A program made the position numbers and the translations under genes. Positions 6,414-11,411 of a DNA stretch of 11,411 nt are shown here, in pieces. Source of the DNA: an uncultured Muribaculaceae bacterium (GTDB lineage Bacteria; Bacteroidota; Bacteroidia; Bacteroidales; Muribaculaceae); the NCBI GenBank assembly GCA_910583795.1, contig CAJTZQ010000094.1, positions 1-11,411 of the forward strand. The letters are read 5' to 3'. The notes under the pieces were generated by a model. The model worked only from the letters and a program-made list of their open reading frames with translations. It did not search any database and was not told the DNA's origin. Every line of letters begins with the position of its first letter. The first letter of the stretch is position 1.

Positions 6414-7685
6414 TTAGTTGATAATGTCAAATCCTGTGTATTTACGCAGACATTCGGGCACCACAATGCCTTCCGGAGTCTGGTTGTTTTCAAGAAGGGC
6501 AGCCACTATGCGCGGAAGTGCAAGAGCCGAGCCGTTGAGCGTGTGGCAAAGTTTAATCTTCTTGTCTTCGTCGCGGTAACGGCATTTCAGACGGTTAGCC
6601 TGATATGTCTCGAAATTCGAAACGGATGAAACCTCAAGCCAACGCTTCTGGGCGCCGCTCCACACCTCGAAATCGAATGTGATAGCCGAAGTAAACGACA
6701 TGTCGCCGCCGCATAGACGGAGTATGTGCCATGGAAGACCAAGTTTCTCAAGCAATCCCTGCACATGGTCTTTCATCTCTTCAAGTGCGGCGTATGAATT
6801 TTCCGGCTTCTCTATGCGCACAATCTCCACCTTGTCAAACTGATGCAGACGGTTAAGACCGCGGACGTCTTTGCCATAGCTGCCCGCCTCTCTGCGCCAG
6901 CAAGGTGAATATGCACAATTCTTTTTAGGAAGTTCTGACCCCGGGATAATCACATCGCGATAAATGTTGGTCACAGGCACCTCTGCCGTGGGAATCAGAT
7001 AGAGGTCATCGACAGTGACATGATACATCTGCCCCTCCTTGTCAGGAAGCTGTCCGGTGCCATATCCTGAAGCTGCATTCACTACAAAAGGCGGCTCCAC
7101 TTCAATATATCCCGCTTTCCAAGCCTCGTCAAGGAAGAACTGGATGAGAGCACGTTGCAGACGGGCTCCCTTGCCTACATAGAAGGGGAATCCGGCTCCT
7201 GTCACCTTAACACCTAATTCAAAATCGATAAGATTGTATTTCTTGGCGAGCTCCCAGTGAGGAAGCGCGTCGGGACCAAGTTCGGGCATCGGACCGCCGG
7301 TCTTTTCAACTACATTGTCTTCTGCGGTAAGACCTTCCGGAACAGCATCACAAGGAAGATTGGGGACTGTCAGAAGGAGATCGCGCATGCGGGTCTCACA
7401 ATTTTCAAGACAATCCTGAAGACCTTTAGATTCCCCTTTTATGGACGCGACACGCGCCTTAGCCTCTTCTGCCTTATCCTTGTCTCCGCATTTCATGCAG
7501 GCACCGATAGTCGCTGCGAGCTTTTTAAGTTCCGAAGCGTCGGAATCGCACAGCTGCTGAAGGCGGCGACGCTCTGCATCGATTTCAAGAATCTCTGTGA
7601 TGACGGCTTTCCCGTCGAATCCCTTTACTGCAAGGCGTTTCACCACAAATTCGGGATCCGCCTTAATCGTCTGTAATGTCAGCAT
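6414..7685 (-). CDS. serS: Seryl-tRNA synthetase
   Basis: Class II aminoacyl-tRNA synthetase that charges tRNA-Ser with serine, cytoplasmic and essential. The 423-residue length is standard. Residues 1-110 form the long antiparallel coiled coil that binds the tRNA-Ser variable arm (starting MLTLQTIKADPEFVVKRLA). The catalytic core follows: TAEVPVTN (233-240, serine/adenylate site), motif 2 with CWRREAGSYGKDVRGLNRLH (262-281), SSVSNFETYQANR (353-365), and motif 3 LNGSALALPRIVAALLENNQ (383-402). The ATG at 7685 gives the canonical N-terminus and lies 12 nt after the yqeY stop, so the two are probably cotranscribed. The kinase-like gene begins 16 nt downstream. No missing motif was found. Confidence 0.98.
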   Translation of the reverse strand: MLTLQTIKADPEFVVKRLAVKGFDGKAVITEILEIDAERRRLQQLCDSDASELKKLAATIGACMKCGDKDKAEEAKARVASIKGESKGLQDCLENCETRMRDLLLTVPNLPCDAVPEGLTAEDNVVEKTGGPMPELGPDALPHWELAKKYNLIDFELGVKVTGAGFPFYVGKGARLQRALIQFFLDEAWKAGYIEVEPPFVVNAASGYGTGQLPDKEGQMYHVTVDDLYLIPTAEVPVTNIYRDVIIPGSELPKKNCAYSPCWRREAGSYGKDVRGLNRLHQFDKVEIVRIEKPENSYAALEEMKDHVQGLLEKLGLPWHILRLCGGDMSFTSAITFDFEVWSGAQKRWLEVSSVSNFETYQANRLKCRYRDEDKKIKLCHTLNGSALALPRIVAALLENNQTPEGIVVPECLRKYTGFDIIN

Positions 7686-7697
7686 TGTTCCTACAGC

Positions 7698-8153
7698 TTA
7701 AATGTTAGAAAGAAGTTCCTTTACTTTTGCGGAAACAATCTTACCTTCCGCTCTTCCTGCAAGGCGCTTTGTAGCGACGCCCATCACCTTGCCCATCTCC
7801 TTCGGGCCTGTGGCGCCGGTTTCAGCTATGATTGCCTTAAGCTCAGCCACAAGTTCCTCTTCGGAAAGCTGCTTGGGAAGATATTCTTCTATCACGGCTG
7901 CCTCGGCAAGCTCATTCTGAGCCAATTCAGGACGGTTGTTCTCCTCATAGATCTTGGCGCTCTCCTTACGCTGCTTCACCATCTTCACCATGATTTTAGT
8001 GGCGGTGTCGTCTGATAGTTCCCCATTCGCGCCTTTAGCTGTCTTAGCCTCAAGGAATTCTTTCTTTACTCCGCGTAGCGCCTCAAGACGCACTTTCTCG
8101 CGTGCGAGCATTGCCTTCTTGATATCTTCGCTGATCTGATCAAAAAGATTCAT
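7698..8153 (-). CDS. yqeY: GatB/YqeY domain protein
   Basis: A 151-residue helical cytoplasmic protein of the YqeY family, related to the tRNA-binding C-terminal domain of the GatB/GatE amidotransferase subunits. Family features are the opening LFDQISEDIKKAMLAREKVRLEALR (about residues 3-27), KQRKESAKIYEENNRPELA in the middle, EEYLPKQLSEEEL (about 92-104), and ATGPKEMGKVMGVATKRLAGRAEGKIVSAKVKELL at the end. Length and sequence are typical. The molecular role of stand-alone YqeY is not settled; binding of tRNA or a help in tRNA-dependent amidation is inferred from the domain. Its place directly before serS fits a translation-related job. A well-formed Bacteroidota promoter candidate lies about 75 nt upstream. 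Confidence 0.93.
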   Translation of the reverse strand: MNLFDQISEDIKKAMLAREKVRLEALRGVKKEFLEAKTAKGANGELSDDTATKIMVKMVKQRKESAKIYEENNRPELAQNELAEAAVIEEYLPKQLSEEELVAELKAIIAETGATGPKEMGKVMGVATKRLAGRAEGKIVSAKVKELLSNI

Positions 8154-8229
8154 AAAAATATAGAGATTTTTTAGTTTCTGTTTTTAGTGAGAAATCCGCT
8201 ATGAAATTTCCCATGAGCCTATTGAAGTG

Positions 8230-8261
8230 CAAAAATACTCTAAAAATGTGGTTTTCGCAAT
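8230..8261 (-). promoter_or_regulatory. Promoter candidate for yqeY-serS-kinase
   Basis: On the - strand, TATTTTTG (8237 to 8230) matches the Bacteroidota -7 consensus TAnnTTTG. ATTG (8261 to 8258) stands 20 nt upstream, close to the TTTG -33 box. Transcription would start near 8224-8221, leaving a leader of about 70 nt before the yqeY ATG at 8153. This is the best promoter match in the window. Confidence 0.65.
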
Positions 8262-8291
8262 TATAACCTCATTTTTTTGTCAAATAAAACC

Positions 8292-8384
8292 TTATTTGTT
8301 GGTGGGAGGAACCGCTTTGTCACTCCACCAAAAGAAATTGAAGAGGCAATCATTGAGAATCTAAAGAAGTCTCGAAAAATATAA
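8292..8384 (+). pseudogene. Orphan coding tail, possible gene remnant
   Basis: The + strand reads as a plausible 30-residue C-terminus: LFVGGRNRFVTPPKEIEEAI, then about ten more residues rich in Lys and Glu, ending in two consecutive TAA stops (8382-8387). The frame stays open leftwards only to 8244, has no ATG, and overlaps the yqeY promoter region. The amphipathic KEIEEAIIENLKKS helix and double stop look like a real protein end, not noise. I do not recognise the family. Gene remnant is my reading; chance is the alternative. Confidence 0.3.
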
Positions 8385-8710
8385 TAAGTAAAACGGGAAT
8401 GCTTGAAAAGGCAAGATTTTCGCTGGTGGTTATCTTCCTTGAAATGGTTTCTATGCCGGTTGACACTCATGCGATATAGATTCCTGATTACCAACCGAAT
8501 CTATTGGATTGATATGCTCATTCAGGTGCGCACACTTTCTCTGAACTTAAAACAAATGTACAAATGATTGACAAATGAACTAATGCCGGTTACCTTCTTT
8601 ATTAAAACATCATAATTCTTGTTCTTTTGTTAAAAAAGATTCTCTTTCAGATACATCCTTGATATTGTTATTTCATAAATTATACTGTTTGCCGGATAAC
8701 GACAAATAAA
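8385..8710. other. Intergenic stretch without a convincing gene
   Basis: No full gene is supported. It holds an 8-bp inverted repeat ATAGATTC/GAATCTAT (8476-8483 and 8497-8504, 13-nt loop) and three copies of ACAAATG (8552-8558, 8560-8566, 8571-8577). A 26-codon + strand open frame (8399-8479, starting MLEKARFSLVVIF) has a hydrophobic centre but no visible ribosome binding site. A - strand frame across the same bases (8494 to 8261) has an atypical composition and runs into the yqeY promoter; I do not call it. Confidence 0.5.
8552..8577 (+). repeat. Three direct copies of ACAAATG
   Basis: Copies lie at 8552-8558, 8560-8566 and 8571-8577, separated by 1 and 4 nt and followed by AACTAATG. This is a short irregular direct repeat. 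The first copy with its flank reads TACATTTG on the - strand, a -7 box match, but no -33 partner sits at the right distance. Confidence 0.5.
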
Positions 8711-8711
8711 A

Positions 8712-8775
8712 AATCAGCAATTGGATAAGGATATGACTAAACCTATTAAAACCTCCTCTTATCCAATTGCTGATT
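8712..8775 (-). terminator. Strong 18-bp hairpin terminator with U tract
   Basis: The arms 8712-8729 (AATCAGCAATTGGATAAG) and 8758-8775 are perfectly complementary over 18 bp, with a 28-nt loop. On the - strand the hairpin runs into TTTTTTATTTG, the layout of an intrinsic terminator. It lies 95 nt after the microprotein stop, so it probably ends the exporter transcript. The long loop is unusual, and on the - strand it carries AGGAGG. A mobile-element terminal repeat is a less likely alternative. Confidence 0.65.
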
Positions 8776-8821
8776 CTAAATTCCTAATCATTAATGGTGA
8801 AATAAACAGAAATTAAATGAT

Positions 8822-8847
8822 TGGATTATGAATTCTGTCATAATCCA
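8822..8847 (-). terminator. 10-bp hairpin directly after the microprotein
   Basis: TGGATTATGA (8822-8831) pairs with TCATAATCCA (8838-8847) around a 6-nt loop. It begins 23 nt after the microprotein stop and is followed on the - strand by ATCATTTAATTTC, T-rich but not a clean run. It may be a first, weak terminator or an mRNA 3'-end-protecting structure ahead of the stronger hairpin at 8712-8775. Confidence 0.45.
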
Positions 8848-8870
8848 TCACGATTATGAATGATGTAAAA

Positions 8871-9050
8871 TTAGAATATATGGCTGAGGATAGTTTCCCC
8901 GGTGGAATATGGGTAAGGGAGCAGCGACACCGCTGCAATCAGCAGTATGAAAATTATGGTTATTATGACGGTGCCCCATCTTATCAGAAGGGAAGGCTTC
9001 TCCCCGAGAAGTTTCCTGACCTTATGGCTTCTTGTCTCTATGTTGTCCAT
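8871..9050 (-). CDS. 59-residue membrane microprotein resembling a truncated HlyD-adaptor N-terminus
   Basis: A short gene beginning MDNIETRSHKVRKLLGEKPS, then LLIRWG, a hydrophobic helix TVIITIIFILLIAAVSLL (about residues 27-44), and a tail PYPYSTGETILSHIF. HlyD-family membrane-fusion proteins of Bacteroidales exporters start the same way: a charged I-x-x-R-S-x-x-V head, a G-x-x-P-x-x-L-x-R-W/Y-G turn, one transmembrane helix, then a YP motif leading into the periplasmic barrel. Here the frame stops 14 residues after the helix, so barrel and hairpin domains are absent; downstream sequence shows no continuation in other frames. AGAGG lies 5 nt before the ATG, a better ribosome binding site than most here, and an in-frame stop just upstream fixes the start. 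It follows the C39 exporter gene on the same strand and precedes two hairpins. It is either a remnant of the adaptor gene or a working small membrane partner. Confidence 0.65.
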   Translation of the reverse strand: MDNIETRSHKVRKLLGEKPSLLIRWGTVIITIIFILLIAAVSLLPYPYSTGETILSHIF

Positions 9051-9060
9051 ATCGCCTCTT

Positions 9061-9207
9061 AGTTATTAGTTATTTAGTCATTAGTCATTAGTTGCTTAGT
9101 CGTCAGCGGTTTATCCGGTAGTCGCTCAGCTGTCAGATTGTTGATTGTGTTCCATATTAATTTATTTGCCAATTCACTAATGACTAATGACTGACCCGCT
9201 AACGACT
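9061..9207. repeat. Degenerate heptamer repeats with a 17-bp inverted repeat
   Basis: From 9061 the + strand runs as units of AGTTATT, AGTCATT, AGTCATT, AGTTGCTT, AGTCGTC and looser variants to about 9136. AGTCATTAGTCATTAGT (9076-9092) has its perfect reverse complement at 9176-9192, 83 nt away. A second pair, AGTCGTCAGCGG (9098-9109) and CCGCTAACGACT (9196-9207), matches as an inverted repeat with one mismatch. The block fills the gap between the exporter stop and the microprotein start, so the RNA could form a long-range stem there. Confidence 0.7.
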
Positions 9208-9213
9208 CCACAT

Positions 9214-11411
9214 TCAGTTTCCGAGTTCGAGCTGGTTTCTGACGAGGGTGTAATAGGCTCCTTTCTTTTCGATAAGGGAGGCGTGGTCACCCGTCTCGAC
9301 CACCCTCCCGGAATCGAGCACTATTATCCTGTCGGCATCCCTGACGGTCGACAGCCTGTGCGCCACCACGACGACCGTCCTCCCCCTGTAAAATTCCGCG
9401 AGGTTCGCCACGATCTCCCTCTCGTTTTTGGCGTCGAGAGAGTTTGTCGCCTCGTCGAGAAATATATAGTCGGGGTTGCGGTATACTGCCCTGGCTATCA
9501 GGATTCTCTGCCGTTGTCCCTGGCTGAGCCCCCTGCCGTCCTTGCCGACCTTCGTGTCATACTTCAGCGGGAGCGACATCACGTAGTCGTGTATGCACGC
9601 TATCCTCGCCGCCTCTTCGAGACGCGCCGCGTCTATCTCCCCGTCGTCCACGGCGATGTTGCGTGCTATCGACTCCGAGAAGATCACACCGTCCTGCATC
9701 ACCACCCCGCATCTCCTTCTCCACCACTTCATGCTGTAGGAGCTTATGTCCTCCCCGCCTATCCTCACCGACCCCTCCGTGACCGGATAATAGCCTAAGA
9801 GCAGCTTTATGAGCGTGGTCTTGCCGCTTCCGCTCGCCCCGACAATAGCCGTGACCTTCCCCTCCGGGATACTGAACGATATCCCCTCCACGGTGTTTTT
9901 CAGGGCATGCAGGTCGTACTTGAACGCCACTCCGTCAAACTCCATTGACCTGTCGCTGTGGTTGCCCGTATCCCCTGACGGCACTCCGTCTTCAGACAAT
10001 GCCCCAGCATCGGGATAGCATTCCCTGCGCCCCTGTTCCGGCTCCTCGTTGCGCCCGCAGTGAATCTCGTTGATGCGTTCGAGCGAAATCATGACGTCCT
10101 GCACGGAATAGATGAAAGAAATCAGCTGAGACACGGGCGAGTTGAGCTGCCCCACGATATACTGAATCGCGAGCATGCCGCCGAGTGTCAGGAAGCCGTC
10201 GATCACCGAAGTCGCGGCGAAGACCGTGACGAGTATGTTCTTGACCTCGTTTATGAACACGCTGCCCGCCTCCTGCGCCTGCTGGAGTTTCAGCGACTTC
10301 ATCTGCACGGCGAATAGGTCAGCCTGGGTGTCTTCCCACTCCCAGCGGCGCCTCCTCTCGCAGTCCTGGAGCTTTATCTCCTGCATCGAGGTTATGAACT
10401 GCCACGTGCGGTCCTGGTTTATCGCCTGCTGCCCGAAGAGCTCGTAATCCAGCACCTTCCTGCGGCGGAGGAAGAGCACGGTCCATCCGCAGTAAGCCGC
10501 CGTCCCGGCGAGGAAGACAAGGAACACGGTCATGTTGTAGATCAGGAGCACGACCCCGAAAATCAGGAAACTGAGGATGGAGAACACGATGTTGAGCACC
10601 TGCCCGGTGAGGAACGACTGCACTCGTGAATGGTCGCCCATGCGCTGGAGGAGGTCGCCGGTGAGCTTCGTGTCGAAGAACGACATGGGGAGCTTCAGGA
10701 GCTTTATGAAGAAGTCGCTGACGAGCGATATGTTTATGCGCATGGAGATGTGCAGGAGGAGCCACCGGCGTATGAAGTCAGTGGCGGTCCGCCCGATGAC
10801 GATCATGAGCTCGCCGAGGAGCACGAGCCAGATGAAACCGATGTCTCGGTGATGGATGCCGATGTCCACGATCGACTGTGTCAGGAAAGGGAATATGAGC
10901 TGGAGGAGACACCCGAGGAGGAACCCGATGAAGATCTGGATGAAATAGCGTCGGTACTGCCTGAGATAACCGGCGAGGAACCGGAACGATCGCCGCTCCC
11001 CGTCCTCCCGTTCCTTTATCTTACCGAAGTCTGGGGTGGGTTCGAAAAACATTGCGATCCCTTTCTCCTCCCCTCCGGAGTGCGTGCTCAGCCAGTGGGA
11101 TGAGAACTCGTCCCTGTCGAGAGTGTACATCCCCTTGCCGGGGTCGGCGATATGGAAGCGGTCGCCCCTGCGTGAAATCCTGTGTAGCACCACGAAGTGG
11201 TTCTGGTTCCAGTGGAGTGTGGCGGGGAGCGGGCATTTTGTAAGCTCGCCGACAGAGGAGCGGCACGCCATGGAGTCCAGGCCGAGCCGTGATGCGGCGT
11301 CCTTCATCCCCTTGAGCGACACACCCTCGGTTGTGGCGTGGCAGAAACCGGTGAGAAACTCCAGCGAATATTGCGCGCCGAGGATGCGGCACACCATCGC
11401 CAGGCACGCCA
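9214..11411 (-). CDS. Peptidase C39-containing ABC exporter (bacteriocin/peptide type), 5' end outside window
   Basis: Inner-membrane exporter expected to cut the leader from a peptide and drive it out with ATP. The gene enters from the right edge; the frame is open to 11409 and reads ACLA before the first visible ATG (11397), matching the C39 start DCGxACLA. The catalytic Cys therefore lies just outside, and ATG 11397 is not the true start. Numbered from that Met, the peptidase His is H67 (NHFVVLH) and Asp is D85 (ADPGKG). A transmembrane domain spans about 145-435. The ATPase has Walker A GASGSGKTT (520-528), Q-loop Q568, signature LSQGQ (624-628), Walker B YIFLDE (644-649) and H-loop H680, all intact. 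An unusually long, low-complexity linker (about 447-484) joins the domains. By eye the gene is GC-richer (lines of 52-67%) than most of its neighbours. No double-glycine substrate peptide is visible; a truncated adaptor-like gene follows. Confidence 0.93.
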   Translation of the reverse strand, partial: ACLAMVCRILGAQYSLEFLTGFCHATTEGVSLKGMKDAASRLGLDSMACRSSVGELTKCPLPATLHWNQNHFVVLHRISRRGDRFHIADPGKGMYTLDRDEFSSHWLSTHSGGEEKGIAMFFEPTPDFGKIKEREDGERRSFRFLAGYLRQYRRYFIQIFIGFLLGCLLQLIFPFLTQSIVDIGIHHRDIGFIWLVLLGELMIVIGRTATDFIRRWLLLHISMRINISLVSDFFIKLLKLPMSFFDTKLTGDLLQRMGDHSRVQSFLTGQVLNIVFSILSFLIFGVVLLIYNMTVFLVFLAGTAAYCGWTVLFLRRRKVLDYELFGQQAINQDRTWQFITSMQEIKLQDCERRRRWEWEDTQADLFAVQMKSLKLQQAQEAGSVFINEVKNILVTVFAATSVIDGFLTLGGMLAIQYIVGQLNSPVSQLISFIYSVQDVMISLERINEIHCGRNEEPEQGRRECYPDAGALSEDGVPSGDTGNHSDRSMEFDGVAFKYDLHALKNTVEGISFSIPEGKVTAIVGASGSGKTTLIKLLLGYYPVTEGSVRIGGEDISSYSMKWWRRRCGVVMQDGVIFSESIARNIAVDDGEIDAARLEEAARIACIHDYVMSLPLKYDTKVGKDGRGLSQGQRQRILIARAVYRNPDYIFLDEATNSLDAKNEREIVANLAEFYRGRTVVVVAHRLSTVRDADRIIVLDSGRVVETGDHASLIEKKGAYYTLVRNQLELGN

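Noticed and set aside
6398..6493. Longer ATG start for the kinase-like gene inside serS
   Set aside because: It would overlap the conserved end of serS by 80 nt; the GTG 16 nt after the serS stop behind an A-rich leader is simpler.
8399..8479. 26-codon + strand ORF with a hydrophobic centre
   Set aside because: There is no ribosome binding site or promoter and no recognisable family; length and composition are compatible with chance.
8261..8494. A 77-codon - strand open frame upstream of yqeY
   Set aside because: Its composition is atypical, it overlaps the yqeY promoter, and the more protein-like reading of part of this stretch is on the + strand (8292-8384).
8712..8775. Terminal inverted repeats of an insertion sequence or MITE
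   Set aside because: Only 28 nt lie between the arms, no flanking target duplication was seen, and the U tract on the - strand fits a terminator.
8856..9062. A 68-codon + strand open frame
   Set aside because: It covers the same bases as the - strand microprotein, which has a ribosome binding site, a membrane helix and family resemblance. The + strand translation has none of these.
9061..9207. CRISPR array
   Set aside because: The units are 7-8 nt and contiguous, without unique spacers of constant length, and there are no cas genes.
9187..9798. A 203-codon + strand open frame overlapping the exporter gene
   Set aside because: It lies antisense to the ATPase domain, whose Walker and signature motifs are intact, and its own translation shows no family motif. 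It is a by-product of the GC-rich gene on the other strand.

Overview
The window looks like a chromosomal segment of a gut-type Bacteroidales bacterium, possibly Muribaculaceae-like. Three things suggest this: promoter candidates of the Bacteroidota type (a TTG-containing -33 box, about 20 nt, then TAnnTTTG); mostly A-rich translation starts without strong Shine-Dalgarno sequences; and protein families typical of the group (secreted C69 dipeptidase, menaquinone methyltransferase, U32 protein, C39 peptidase-ABC exporter). The family-level assignment is inference, since no rRNA is present.

Left part, + strand: an AT-rich leader (1-350) carries a promoter candidate and a palindrome. It is followed by a secreted C69 dipeptidase (351-1946), a long hairpin terminator, and a small DUF2007 protein (2060-2254).

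Middle part, - strand, has two transcription groups read right to left. The first is yqeY - serS - a membrane-anchored pseudokinase-like protein (8153 to 5618). It has a well-placed promoter upstream of yqeY and a hairpin after the kinase-like gene. The second is a GNAT-like protein - menG/ubiE - U32 protein (5478 to 2280). These three are joined by TGATG and TAATG start-stop overlaps, so they are probably translationally coupled. The last gene converges on the DUF2007 gene.

Right part, - strand: a GC-richer peptidase C39-ABC exporter runs in from beyond the right edge (11411 to 9214) and lacks its first residues, including the expected catalytic Cys. About 160 nt downstream is a 59-residue gene (9050 to 8871). 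Its sequence closely resembles the cytoplasmic head and transmembrane anchor of HlyD-type adaptors but stops directly after the membrane segment. Two hairpins follow it, the second an 18-bp perfect stem with a U tract, so the small gene appears to be the last one of the exporter transcript. The exporter-to-microprotein spacer holds degenerate heptamer repeats and a 17-bp inverted repeat.

The interval 8154-8870 has no full gene. It holds the yqeY promoter, an orphan coding tail on the + strand, small repeats and the exporter terminators.

The most interesting elements are the truncated HlyD-like microprotein with its repeat-rich spacer, the kinase-like protein that has lost the HRD Asp and its Lys and Asn partners, and the tight coupling of a U32 protein to menaquinone methylation.
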